This document shows positions 52,860 to 63,865 of a stretch of DNA of 64,000 bases, in pieces (the first letter of the stretch is position 1; each line of letters begins with the position of its first letter). This stretch comes from Erinaceus europaeus. Its lineage: Eukaryota > Chordata > Mammalia > Eulipotyphla > Erinaceidae. Location of the stretch: the NCBI RefSeq assembly GCF_950295315.1, contig NC_080177.1, positions 83,687,094 through 83,751,093 on the forward strand, read 5' to 3'. The notes below the pieces were generated by a model. It was given only the letters and a program-made list of their open reading frames with translations. It was not told where the DNA came from and made no database searches. Both the position numbers and the translations under genes were made by a program.

Positions 52860-54725
52860 CAGGACTCAAAAAGCCTGTTTACTCATTAGACCACTGGTAT
52901 TATAAAAGGATATAACTTAGGAACAGCAAAACTTAATAGGTGAGGCAGAAAAGCTATGGCAGAAAGACACAAACTTTATCTCTAAGTTTCTTCTCAGTCC
53001 CCATGTTCACCAAGATAGAAACTCTCTCAAGTCCCTCCATTTGGGTGTCTATGAAGAATTCATTCTTTAGACAAGATGATTGACCCATTGCCCATTGCCA
53101 ACAGAAGTCAATATTCAGCTTCTCTCTCCTCCCCAGCAGTCTAGAGTTCTGGAGTGGGACTGGAAGTTCCCTTTTAATTGTAGATGGTTCTGAAGACCAG
53201 ACTCTACCCTTAAGTATTCCCTCTTTCGGCCACTTTACTGCTTCCTCTGTCCCTCCTTTCTCTCTCTGAAATCTAGGGATTCTTCACTCTCTTGGAACTA
53301 GGAATGGCAAGAAATGTGGATTAAAATGAACGATGTAGTGAAACACAGAAGATATCTGGTCACAAACATCTGAGGGGCCAAAACATTTATTTCTTGTAAA
53401 CTCCAAGAGCACCTTCTCTGTCACTCCAGGCAGTTACTTATTCACTTCCTGTGTAAAGTCAACTCAGTTCAAGACAGTTTTTGAAAATCTCCTAAAAAGA
53501 GTTCCAAACTGCCTAGAGTTCTCTTTTCTAAAACTATTACTATTGATTTCCACTTCTTCAAAATACAATGTAAGTTTTCCTGATGAGAAACAGACTGACT
53601 TGAGTCAATCCTTACGTTGATGAAAAACGGAGTAATAGCCCAAAAACAAAGTTAAAAGCACCTTAGTATGTTTGCTGTAATTGATTTTATCACTCATATC
53701 TTACTTGACATGTTGCCCAGATTAAGGAAGACATGCTGACATCCTTGGACTCTTTTTTGATTACAAGCACAGGATTTCTATAGGATATAATCACAGGGGA
53801 TCTACTTTTCCATCTTTCTTGACCTCAAAAATCTAGAAGTCACTGGAACTTAGTACTGTACTAAATTGGGTTCATATTGAGAAAACCATTTTATAGCTCA
53901 TTTGTCAGGGTGAAAAATGCTGAGGTTCAAAGATGATCTTCTATCATCTCCCATTCTTTTGAAATAGGTGTGCTTTCCATCTCTATGCACAAAAAGTTTT
54001 CCCAATTTGGATCTAAAAGTATTCACTATCTAGTGAAGTCCTTTTGAGAGGGAAAGAGGAAGAGGTTAAAAAAAGGTCTAAGGAATTAAAGAGATGCATT
54101 GAAACCCAGTCCTGATGACTTTCTGTCTTGGGGGATTCTGTTTGGTTGCTGTCTACCACCAACGGTTTGAAATATACAGAGATAGAAGCAGATGGAGTTC
54201 TACTTCAAAATCCAGAATATATTAAAGCCTTCTTTTTATTAACAGGGGTACAAGGCATATTATTAACAAGAATTTGTCCAAAGAACTCATGTTGGCTGTC
54301 AGTTATAATTTTTCCATCACAGCTATTTAATTACAAGTGCTTTCAATTAGAATCCATTTTTCTCATTTTGGTTACTCATCTTAAAGCTCTTCTAAGTAGG
54401 AAAGGGTCATTTTCTTGGTCCACAAAATGACTTTCTGTAAAATCACAGTATTGAACTTTAATGTAATAGTCTCCATATAGCATCAGACTGAAGGTTCATA
54501 AGGTCTTCAGATCCCTAGAACCACAAGATGAGAAGTGTGGCGGGGGGCTAGATGGACACATTACACAGTGATGTCTTAGTCTTATGTGCCCCCTGCCTCT
54601 TTGTTTTTATTTACTCTTTTTGTTCTTATCTTCTTCTTTATCATCTCCCTACAATTTTTGTTGTCAGACAATAAGCACTGTGATTTTGTCTCCATAAAGA
54701 CCCACGGATTAAACAAACATGCTTA
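52860..54725. other. No recognisable feature, longest repeat-poor stretch (about 1.9 kb)
   Basis: I see no known repeat here. The longest open frame is 100 codons (54128-54430) without motif or coding signature. If the window lies in a gene, this is the likeliest place for conserved non-coding sequence, but nothing in it proves that. Confidence 0.45.
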
Positions 54726-54731
54726 GCAAGG

Positions 54732-54868
54732 GGACTAAAAGATAGCTCACTTGGAAGTCTGCTTGCTTTGTCATGTATCATGACCAGCTGAAATGTAGCT
54801 CTCATCACACTGAAGAAAGTTTCAGTGTTCTCTTTTGCTCATCTAACTCTCTTATCTTTCTGTCTGAA
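54732..54868 (+). mobile_element. S5 SINE, diverged
   Basis: GGGGACTAAAAGATAGCTCACTTGG, TGCTTTGTCATGTATCATGACC, GAAGAAAGTTTCAGTG. Confidence 0.75.
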
Positions 54869-54971
54869 AAAACAAGTCAGCCCTTTAAGTAATGAAGTCA
54901 CAGGTGATCGCCCACCCCTTCCCACCCCTCGAGAAAGCTTGCCATTATGAAATCACATCACTATTAAAATG

Positions 54972-55257
54972 TCTGCCTACCAGCAAGGCAGCACACGGGG
55001 TTCAGCACACACAGTACTAAGCACAAGGACCCATGCAAGGATGACGGGCCAAGCCTCCGACTCCCCACCTGCAGTGGGGTTGCTTCACAGGCGGTGAAGC
55101 AGGTCTGCAAGTGTCTGTCTCCCCCCCATCTCCCCTTTCCCTCTCAATTTCTCTCTGTCCTATCCAAAATACATATATGGAAAATATGGCCACAGGAGCA
55201 GTGGATTCATAGTGCAGGCACCGAGCCCCAGTGATAACCTTGGAGGCAAGAAAAAAA
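54972..55257 (+). mobile_element. S1 SINE with 3' module
   Basis: Diverged head, CCCCACCTGCAGTGGGG, GGAGCAGTGGATTCATAGTGC, GATAACCTTGGAGGC. Confidence 0.88.
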
Positions 55258-55299
55258 ATAAATAAATAAATAAATATATATATATATATATATATATAT
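55257..55299. repeat. (AATA)n-(TA)n microsatellite
   Basis: It grew in the A-rich SINE tail. Confidence 0.93.
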
Positions 55300-55302
55300 G
55301 AC

Positions 55303-56190
55303 CTACCATGTCCTGCTAGTCTTGGATTACTAGGAAACCTTTTTAGCTAAACCTTAATTGTCTTCTTTTCTCCAACTCCTTAATTTCTCAAGTTTAATGT
55401 ATCTCTCCAGGGGCAACTCAAATTACTACTGGATTATGAAACTCAATTGTTATTTCCCTTTGTCTTAGCTTCTTTTAACCACGTTGTTTGAGGTGAAGTA
55501 TAAATCAAGGTGCTCGAATAAACAAAAGAACCACCCCAACATACAGATGCTCTTAACACCCTTACCAGTGAATCAAGATCTTGTCCTCAGTGGCCATTTA
55601 ATCTTACCATTACCCCAGCATTAAAAATTGGAGGTCTGACAGACAAGACCAACTATGTACATATATATTTTTTTTGAAGAGAAAGTAAATAATCACTACT
55701 TCCTTGTGATAAAACTCTGTAAAGCTTATTTAAATACCAAAACACATAATGATTTCTGATGAGTTCTACTGTGTTAAAAGCAGAGTTCCTATAAAACGCA
55801 TTCTAGGTCAACAAGTGTCTAAAACACCTGGGTTAAAACCAGAAAGGAGTATATCATAAGTCAGGCAATGAAAATATTTTTCAGACTGCTTCTGATTCAG
55901 CTTGAATAACTGTCTTTCGTTCTGGTCCACTCTATTCGAGCCCTCCCACATGGTTCAAACCAAATCATCACTTCTTAACAGCAGGCCTTGGGAAACAGGG
56001 AGATAAGCCTGTTTAGAGAGTGTACAGATAAAAGGGGGAAACAGAAGTAGTCAAGTATCTAGTTCCCCAGCTTCCCCTGCCTGGCCCTGGGTGGAGGCTG
56101 ACTTAGGCTCCCCACGCAGAATCAGCACAGTTCCTGGTGTGTGCTGGCTCCTCGAAACTCACTCTAGCTTCTGGACACCTGTTTGGGCTT
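55303..56190. other. No recognisable feature
   Basis: Single-copy-like. Confidence 0.45.
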
Positions 56191-56194
56191 TTGT

Positions 56195-56289
56195 TGTTGT
56201 TTGTTTTGCCTCCAGGGTTATCACCTTGACTCGGTGTCAGCACTACAAATCCACTGCTTCTGGTGGTCATTTTTTTCCATTTTATTGGA
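56195..56289 (-). mobile_element. S1 SINE 3' part
   Basis: TTTTGCCTCCAGGGTTATCACC to CATTTTATTGGATAGGA, then an abrupt switch to LTR-like sequence; the SINE head is absent on both sides. Confidence 0.8.
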
Positions 56290-56790
56290 TAGGACCCACT
56301 GCCTGGGAAGTTCAGGTTGTTGTTTCCATGAGGTCCTAGTGGGTCAACCCCAGGCTCTCCCCCCCATTGGGGTCGAGACAATTGAAGGTTCCCCCAACCT
56401 TGTGAACTAATGATAGATGGCTTCTCCACATGGGGGCTTCCTTTCTGCACATACCCCTCCACTCCCCTTAAAAAAAAAAAAAAGGCCATGAATTACTGTA
56501 CATTGTGTTTGGCCAAACTTGAAAACCACCGCAAATATCTTATTACTCAACTGCTCCCTTGTGCCCCTCTCCTGTGAAGTGCCTGTAATTTACAACCAGA
56601 GAAAATTGCATTGTGAGCTTTTGATCAAACCTTGTATGGTAACCTTTCACTTGTGATCAAATCATTTGTAGGTCAAAATGTGACTATGCCTTGTGTTGCT
56701 CTGTGTTTGGGTAATGATGACCTTGACCCTCTCCCTGTGCAATGGGTGTATCTGCCTGCTTTCTCCCTCAGTAAACGAGTCGCCCACTTC
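56290..56790 (+). mobile_element. LTR-like element related to 24102-24808
   Basis: Shared blocks with the 24-kb element occur in the same order: CCCACTG.CTG.GAAGT, GCCATGAATTACTGT, AAACCACCGCAAATAT, CTTGTATGGTAAC and an AGTAAACGAG signal (56770-56775; AATAAACGAG in the other copy). The 5' and 3' termini are not clear. Confidence 0.5.
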
Positions 56791-56799
56791 TCTGGGTAG

Positions 56800-57795
56800 G
56801 ATGGTAGTAGCACCACAGGCAACAAATCTAATAGTATTGGTTCTATTGAATGTCATCATCTGAATGATTTACACCAGTCATTATCTAATAGTATGCTACA
56901 GCATGCATTATTTCTTTGCTATGAAATAAGTCTCCCATAATAAATAAAAATAAAAAAAAGAAAACAAATTAAGATTTCATAGCCAAGGGAAATGTTGGGG
57001 CATGGGGAGAGGAAAAAAAAGTCATTTGGATGGTTTTTATAGGAGATAATCCAGCAAGGAAGGCAATTATACTGTGAAATGAAGAAAGGGGGGCATATAT
57101 TAACAGTCCAACTTGTTTCCAGCTCTAAAAGCTACGTAAGAGATATGCTGTCGAAATCTTATTATTTCTTATTAAATAATAAATTATTCCTATTCAATCT
57201 TATTATTTCTACTTAACTCAAGACAAACTAGCATTTGTGAACATTGTACATTTGCCAAAAAATTATCTACTCTGTTAGAAAAGCATGCTATGTTAACTTC
57301 GGCATAAATAACAATTTTTATGAAATATGCTGGAAGAAATTTATAACTAAAGCTGCAATGTTAATAGAAGATCAACAATAAACACTGAAACCCTTTGAGT
57401 TTATTCATTCATCTTATAATAACACTGGGGGGACTATAATTTCCTCTTAGAAATATGAAACTCATTTTGAAACACCCCCCCTTAAGAGTTGAGAATTCAT
57501 CAGGAATACATTTCCAAAGTTGTTTCCCTTTTGTCTTAACATAACAAAACCCATGAAAATAGCTTTTTATGGAAGCCGTTTTCCCATTGAGAGAAGCAAG
57601 TAGACTTCCAGATAGCATTTCTACACCTCCTGAGTCTATTAATTTAACAGAAGTTTGTTTTTCTTGGCCATAATAGGAGAATGGCCAGGGCACAGAATTG
57701 GGAGGGGAACTCCAAAGGCAGATGCCACATGGGAAGCCATTAACAATGAGACCATTAATTCACTTGGTACCAAAGATGATCAGCAAGCAGCAGGG
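56800..57795. other. No recognisable feature
   Basis: AT-rich single-copy-like. Confidence 0.45.
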
Positions 57796-57796
57796 T

Positions 57797-57856
<60 letters not shown>
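57796..57856. repeat. (CA)n microsatellite
   Basis: About 30 units with one ACAAACA variant. Confidence 0.97.
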
Positions 57857-57857
<1 letters not shown>

Positions 57858-58572
57858 CTTTCCTCTGTAGCCTCTTGCCATTTTCTGGGAGAATGTGATG
57901 AAGCTGCCATACTGAATTGTATGACTGACCTCTGCCATGGCTGGTGATTGTCTCCTCAAGTTCTATTGAGTGGGTGTCAAGGGAATCTTTTCAGAGGAAA
58001 GGAGCAAGACTCCCTGCAGTTCCCCGAGGATATCTTGCTTGTCTTCATCCAGTCACATGCAGGAAGTGAAATTAGATGCATTCTTTGGAACTATTTTATA
58101 TATTAAAACTTCTAGGATAGAAGAGAGATTTACTAGACCCTGGAGATAGCATCATAAGTGGCTTGTATACACTTCAATCTGCAAAAGCCATTAGCGGATT
58201 AACTCAAAGCCCTATTCATTTAGTTCTTTAAAAGACCAAATTACCTGGTTGTGCAAGCAGTCCATATTTGAACCCTAGCACCGCGTGCAAGCACACTGGT
58301 ACCAGAGGAATCTTTATGGATATAATCTCACCCCCTCATTCCCATTAAGGTAAGAGAAAGAGAAAGTTGCTTGGGGAGCAGTCAAATTGTGGACCTACAA
58401 GACTCCAACACTGCACAATCACTTAGGTGCATGATACATTCTTAATGTATGAATCATCAGTTTGATAATCTGACATGATTCTGGACAAAAATGTATTATT
58501 CTATTTCATTAATCTGAGTCACATAATAAAAGTTAATAACCCATGGCAATGAATCATAAAAAAATGTTTTTA
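57857..58572. other. No recognisable feature
   Basis: Single-copy-like. Confidence 0.45.
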
Positions 58573-58573
58573 G

Positions 58574-58690
58574 CATTCACAAGTGGTGAAGCAGGGCTGC
58601 AGGTGTCTCTCTGTCTCTCTCCCTCTCTATCTCCTCGTCCTCTCTCATTTTCTCTGTCTATCCAATACCAAATAAATAAAAATCAAATGT
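58574..58690 (+). mobile_element. S2 SINE, 5'-truncated
   Basis: TTCACAAGTGGTGAAGCAGGG to CTATCCAATACCAAATAAATAAA. Confidence 0.9.
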
Positions 58691-59140
58691 ATTTGTGTAT
58701 ATTTTAGCGAAGCAGCCCACTTTGTCTGCTGAAATACATGCTTACATTTGTAAAACATTGCTGTCTGCTTAAGCTCCCCAGGTAGGGATTTGACAGGCCA
58801 TGTACGCAGGCAGAATTATGTATGAAATAGAATATTTCAAACATGCTTCCATGACGGCAAGATTAATTACTCATCTTTTTATCTGTAATTCATTCAGCAC
58901 CAAGCAGTCAGTGTTCCCAAGTAAAACATCATCTTCTAAATTGATTACTTCCCTTCCCACTCAAAATTAGAGGGAGAATATGACTATTAACACTTTCCTC
59001 TGAGGTCATTCATTACACGGCTAATGACTACATCCAGCTGTGAAGCGGCACAGGCACACACACCCACCCAGGAGATGGCAGTCTCTGAAGGTTAGTACAA
59101 CTGCAACTAACTTAAGAAAAAAAAAATTCTAAACTAAACA
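58691..59140. other. No recognisable feature
   Basis: Single-copy-like. Confidence 0.4.
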
Positions 59141-59146
59141 GAAATA

Positions 59147-59340
59147 AGGGGGCAGGGTGGTGGCTCACCTGGGTGAGCGTACATGTTACAGTGCCCATGG
59201 ACCCAGGTTCAAGCCCCCAAATCCCACCTGCAGGGGGAAAGTTACAGAACTCTCTGTCTCTCCCTCTTTGTCTCTCTCTTCCCTCTCAACTTGTGGCTGT
59301 CTCTATCCAGTAAACAAAGAGAGATTTTTTAAAAAAGCAA
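59147..59340 (+). mobile_element. S2 SINE
   Basis: GGGGGCAGGGTGGTGGCTCACCTGG, GGTTCAAGCC, CTATCCAGTAAACAAAG. The core lacks the GGTGAAGCAGGGCTGCAGG block, an internal deletion. Confidence 0.9.
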
Positions 59341-59345
59341 AAATA

Positions 59346-59880
59346 AAAAACTAAACAAAAATAAATGTGTAACTTACTTTTTTCATTTTAATATTTTCAT
59401 TTTAAGAGTATTACTAATACCATAGAAGGAATCACAGATAAACATATTGATTCAAGCTCTATTTACAATTCTATAGTGAGAATTTGTCATGTATTTATTT
59501 TCTGAAGTATTAATATCTGTTAGTGAATTTCAATGAGCTTGAATTTCTATAAATACACTAGAAGTAATTAAATACACAGTAGTCATTTGCTTAATATCTA
59601 CCTACCAAACAATAAGAGAAGTATTTTTTTCTATCACTCCTGCGCACTCACTGGATAGTTTTGAATAACCAAATAAATTAACGACTAACTTAATATATAT
59701 TGTACTTTTCTTATGTCAGAATTTCCACCCATTGATAATAGAGTATCCTACATCAAAAGCTTATTCTTAAAACTAAAACCACATGTGACTTTTAAGACAC
59801 ATTATTTTCTCAAACAACTTAACTCATATGATACCGGCTATTTTTAAAAAATGCTTAAGGTTATTATTATCTTAAAAATT
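59346..59880. other. No recognisable feature
   Basis: AT-rich single-copy-like. Confidence 0.45.
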
Positions 59881-59888
59881 AAAATCAG

Positions 59889-60218
59889 GGCCAGGAAGTG
59901 GGCAGTAGTGCAGTGGATTAAGCGCATATGACCCGAAGCACAAAGACCTGAGTAAGGATCCTGGTTTGAGCCCCCAGCTCCCCACCTGCAGGGGAGTCAC
60001 TTCACAGGTGGTGAAGCAGGTCTGCAGGTGTCTGTCTTTCTCTCCCCCTCTCTGTCTTCCCCTCCTCTCTCCATTTCTCTCTGTCCTATCCAACAACAAC
60101 AGCATCAGTGGCAACAATAACACCAACAAGGGCAACAAAAATGTGAAAAATGGCCTCCAGGAGCAGTGGATTCATAGTGCAGGCACAGAACCACAGCAGT
60201 AACCCTGGAGTCAAAAAA
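59889..60218 (+). mobile_element. S1 SINE, full length with 3' module
   Basis: GGGCAGTAGTGCAGTGGATTAAGC to GTAACCCTGGAGTC and A's; flanks share RTCAGG. Confidence 0.92.
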
Positions 60219-60227
60219 AAAGAAAGA

Positions 60228-60410
60228 AGTCAGGAGCTGGGAACAGCTCAGCCTTACAGAGCACACAGCGTGCGTGACAGGGAGCCTTACAGAGCACACA
60301 GCGTGCGTGACAGGGAGCCTTACAGAGCACACAGCGTGCGTGACAGGGAGCCTGAAGACGGCAAGTTCAAGCCTGGCACCACTTTCCCAGGCTTCCATTT
60401 CTCATAGAAA
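60228..60410 (+). mobile_element. S5-type SINE head with internal tandem repeat
   Basis: GGAGCTGGGAACAGCTCAG, the repeat listed next, then AGTTCAAGCCTGGCACCAC (B-box region). The repeated unit sits between the A- and B-box positions. Confidence 0.65.
60251..60353 (+). repeat. 33-bp tandem repeat, three units
   Basis: Identical units start at 60251, 60284 and 60317 (GCCTTACAGAGCACACAGCG...), with a partial fourth GCCT at 60350. The unit is divisible by 3, so open frames run through it. Confidence 0.97.
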
Positions 60411-60484
60411 TGAATCTTCAAAAGTGTTAAGAACAAATCTTTTTAAAACTAAATTAATTTAAAGAAACTAAAAATCATGCAACT

Positions 60485-60640
60485 GGAGGAATAGCTCAAC
60501 TAGCAGAGTATAGGGCTCTCATGCCTGAGAATCTCAGTTCCATATTCAGCACTACACGTACCAGAATGTGTTCTGGGCTTCTTTCTTTCCTGTGTCTCCT
60601 GTGAAATTCTTTCTCATTTGTGATAATAATAATAAAAAAA
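60485..60640 (+). mobile_element. S3 SINE, old
   Basis: GGAGGAATAGCTCAACTAGCAGAG, TCATGCCTGAGAATCTCAGTTCC, CACTACACGTACCAGAATG. Confidence 0.7.
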
Positions 60641-60714
60641 AGACACTAAAATCAGGAACAGGGAAGCTTGCATGCCTGAGTCCCTGAGGTCGTAGTTACT
60701 AAGAACCTATAGTG

Positions 60715-60900
60715 TTTGGGGATCGGATGGTGGTGTACCTAGTTGAGTACACACATTGCAGTCACCTGCTCAGGGTTCGAGGCCCCAGTACACACCTGCA
60801 TAGGGGAAGCTTCTCTCAAGGGTTTTCTCTTCCCCCTCTTTCTCCTGCTTCCTTCGTAATTTCTCTCCATCTTTCTCCAAAATTAAATGAATACATAAAT
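60715..60900 (+). mobile_element. S2 SINE
   Basis: GGGATCGGATGGTGGTGTACC, GGGTTCGAGGCCCC, ACCTGCATAGGGGAAGC. Confidence 0.87.
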
Positions 60901-61007
60901 ACAGTTCACCAGAATGCTAGCATGAGCCCTTTAGAACATACCGAGTATAAGACTTCCTGGCTGTTAGATGCAGTAGTTTTAAAGTATTTAGTTGCTTTTC
61001 TGCTTAG

Positions 61008-61527
61008 TGTGAGATGAAAAATTTCTTGCCCTTTCCTCTAGAAACAGGACCTAATCATTAAGCCACCAGTTTTTTACCAAGAATCAGTAAGCCACCGGTT
61101 GTTTACCAAGACCCTGCAAACAGGCAAGGCTTATCAGGGCCTTTGCACAAGGAAATTATTTTCTAGGAAGGAGCAGCTGATGGCAGGAGGATGTGGTGAC
61201 CCTACCTGACTAGATTCTATTGGTTGAGTGATTTTGCAATGTTTGAAACTAGCCCGTGCTTTGCTTTAAATAGATCATGCTTTTGCTAAGTTTGAAATTA
61301 TTGGATTTTGCATTTTCTATAGCCTGTTATTGGATATAGGTTGATAAGGTGATGTGTTCCCCCTCCCTGAGTATAGTCTGAATTCCTACAAATTGTGTGG
61401 TTTGAGCTTTGTTCGGGGTCGAGCTGGTGGACTGCTGACAGTCACCACTCGGCCCGGATTCGAACTCGTGAATAAACATCTTTTGCTTCCTTGCAGTGGA
61501 TGGTGGTTTGATTTTAGCTCGCTAACA
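61008..61527 (+). mobile_element. Endogenous retrovirus solo LTR, 520 bp
   Basis: It starts TGTGAGATG and ends GCTAACA. A TTTAAATAG TATA-like box lies near 61265, an AATAAA signal at 61471-61476, and the U5-like end is GGTGGTTTGATTTTAGC. TTAG precedes it and CTAG follows, a possible 4-bp TSD with one change. I see no internal retroviral genes. Class I (ERV1) is the likeliest group from the 4-bp TSD and length, but that is inference. Confidence 0.65.
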
Positions 61528-61569
61528 CTAGCTTCTTCCCACGCAGAGACCCCTAGTTTCTTCTGTTCT

Positions 61570-61990
61570 TTTCTTAGCTTTGGGTTCCTGTTTTATTAAA
61601 CAATTTGTCCAGTTTTATATCCTACTGCCTTTCAGCCACCAAGCCACAGATGCTACAATGATTCTATCCTGACTTCCCTGGGCAGACGACCTCACCAGTG
61701 TGTCCTGGAGCCCCAGAGCCCTGCCCCACTAGGGAAAGAGAGAGGCAGGCTGGGGATGTGGATCCACCTGTCAACACCCATGTCCAGTGGAGAAGCGATT
61801 ACAGAAGCCAGACCTTCCACCTTCTGCATCCCACAATGACTCTGGGTCCATGCTCCCAGAGGGACAAAGAACAGGGAAGCTTCCAATGGAGGAGATGGGA
61901 CACAGAACTCTGGTGGTGGGAACTGTGTGAAACTGTAGCCCTGTTATCTTACCTTCTTCTTAATCATTATTAAATCATTAATAAAAATGT
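61570..61990 (+). mobile_element. Family A copy A11
   Basis: From GGGTTCCTGTTTTATTAAACAATTTG through GCCCCACTAGGGAAAGAGAG to ATTAATAAAAATG. It sits next to the solo LTR. Confidence 0.88.
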
Positions 61991-62019
61991 GTCTTTGTCC
62001 ACTGGTGTGCCCACAGTTA

Positions 62020-62185
62020 GCAAAAATACCATATGGCACCTGGTAGACCACATATGTTACCACGTCAAGGACCTGAATTCAAATCCCTGGTTCCCACTTG
62101 CAGTGGGGAAGTTTCACAAGTGGTAAAGCAGTGAGCATCTCTCTGTCTCCCTCCCTCTCTATCTCTATCTAATATTAAATAAAAG
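62020..62185 (+). mobile_element. S2 SINE
   Basis: ATGGCACCTGGTAGACCAC, TTCAAATCCCTGGTTCCCACTTGCAG, CTATCTAATATTAAATAAAAG. Confidence 0.83.
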
Positions 62186-62194
62186 TATAAACAA

Positions 62195-62390
62195 ATAGGG
62201 CTGGTGGTGGCGCACCTAGTTGAGCACACATTACAGTGCACAAAGACCCTGGTTCAAGCCCCCTGTCTCCATCTACAGGGGAAAAGCCTTGCGAGTGAAG
62301 CAGGGCTGCAGGTGTCTCTCTATTTCTCTCCCTCGTATCTTTCCCTTCCTCTCAATTTCTGGCTGTCTCCATCCATAAAAAATATTAAAA

Positions 62391-62394
<4 letters not shown>
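62195..62394 (+). mobile_element. S2 SINE
   Basis: GGGCTGGTGGTGGCGCACC, GGTTCAAGCC, core ACAGGGGAAAAGCC, CCATCCATAAAAAATATTAAA. Confidence 0.92.

Positions 62395-62441
<47 letters not shown>
62395..62441. repeat. (TA)n microsatellite
   Basis: About 24 TA units at the S2 tail. Confidence 0.95.
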
Positions 62442-62445
<4 letters not shown>

Positions 62446-62447
<2 letters not shown>

Positions 62448-62608
62448 GTGGTCTGGGAGGTAGCACAGTGGATTAAACATTGGACTCTCAAGCATGAGGT
62501 CCTAGTTCAATCCCCGGCAGCACATGTATCAGAGGGACGTCTGGTTCTTTCTCTCTCTCCTCCTACCTGCCTCATGAACAAACAAACAAACAAACAAACA
62601 AATAAATA
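62446..62608 (+). mobile_element. S3 SINE with (ACAA)n tail
   Basis: GGTAGCACAGTGGATTAAAC, CTCAAGCATGAGGTCC, CAGCACATGTATCAGAG, then seven or so ACAA units. Confidence 0.92.
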
Positions 62609-62619
62609 AAAACTGTGTT

Positions 62620-63010
62620 TTGCTCCACGCTTTGCTGTTAGCCCCTTGGGTTCCCCCACTCACAGCCCCGGAGGAGTCACTCACCCAGGGAGGGTAAATG
62701 AAATCACAAAGCTGAAGCATAAGTATGGTTATGTCTTCTTCCTTAAGTCCTAGGTCAATACTACATTAACAAGTAAAAAAAAGAAGATTTTTAGAGTATA
62801 TCTTCATCGATTATATCATTAGTATTCAAAAGAAGGCAAGAACAGGGGGAAATGAACCATGACTTTGAAAGACAACCAGTACAGAAAAAAAAAAAAAAAA
62901 AACTATAAACATGTAAGAAATATCAAATTCAGTAGCAAAGAAACCGTTTCAAATGGCCAAAAGAAATTCTTTCCTTTTCACTTTAGAAAACGTTCTTTTT
63001 AGTGTTAAAT
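62620..63010. other. No recognisable feature
   Basis: Single-copy-like; an A run at 62885-62902. Confidence 0.4.
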
Positions 63011-63011
63011 T

Positions 63012-63235
63012 CAGCTTTAGGGTCAGAGAGCCCCCTAGCTAATGGTCACACCGTCGGTGAAGCCTGGAACCCAGGTTCATGTCCAGCACCACTCAGGAGA
63101 GGCCGCAGTCCTGGAGAGATCTCTGATGTCATGATGGCCCTCACCTCTCACTCTCTCCATGTCTGTCTCTCTCCCCCTCTCTCCCACCCCCTCTTTCTTC
63201 CTGAACAAAAACGTGACACAGAACAGTTAAATCAA
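63012..63235 (+). mobile_element. S5-type SINE, diverged
   Basis: GCCTGGAACCCAGGTTCATGTCC and a CT-rich tail ending CCTGAACAAAAACG. Confidence 0.5.
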
Positions 63236-63274
63236 CCATGCATGAGTCCCAGAGTCTGAAAAATTACATATATA

Positions 63275-63402
63275 TTTTTTTCTTTTTTCCCAGAGCGAAT
63301 CTTAGCTCTGGATGATGGTGATGTTGAAAGACTGAACCCGGCATTTCAGAGCCTCAGGCATGAAAGTCTCTTTGCATAACCATCACTCTGTCTACCTCTG
63401 AA
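63275..63402 (-). mobile_element. S4 SINE
   Basis: CAGAGCCTCAGGCATGAAAGTC and TTTGCATAACCATCACTCTG on the minus strand. Confidence 0.85.
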
Positions 63403-63404
63403 CA

Positions 63405-63865
63405 ATAATAATTGCTTTTATTATTACAACTACTAGTAAATAGAGTAAATAAATGAAACTCAGTTTTGACAAGTTTGAGGTAAAAGGGGCTCTTGTATGC
63501 AACTGACAGCAGCACAGATTAGTCCAAAAAGTCTGTGAAAAATGTTTTAGATAAAAGTTTTTAGTAGAATGTTTGTTATTATAACTGATAATAAAGTAAT
63601 TTTACATTAATAATACCTATCTTAATGATTCTTTTTTATCTTAAAAATATATAGTTTTTAGCCAGAATTTCATAGAACTGAAGTTTACATGAAAAAAACA
63701 GATATCCAAAAGTATTTATGGACCAGAAATAACTTCTATTATATTCATATAAAAGAACATTTAAAGTAAACCACATATAAACTAATATGTCAAATGTAAC
63801 TCAATACAATTGTACTTTTTTCTGTAACAATAAAATAAATGTTTTGAAAGTTCACTAGCAGATAT
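63405..63865. other. No recognisable feature
   Basis: AT-rich single-copy-like. Confidence 0.45.

Noticed and set aside
60251..60353. CRISPR-like array of 33-bp repeats
   Set aside because: The units are directly tandem with no spacers, in a mammalian SINE context.
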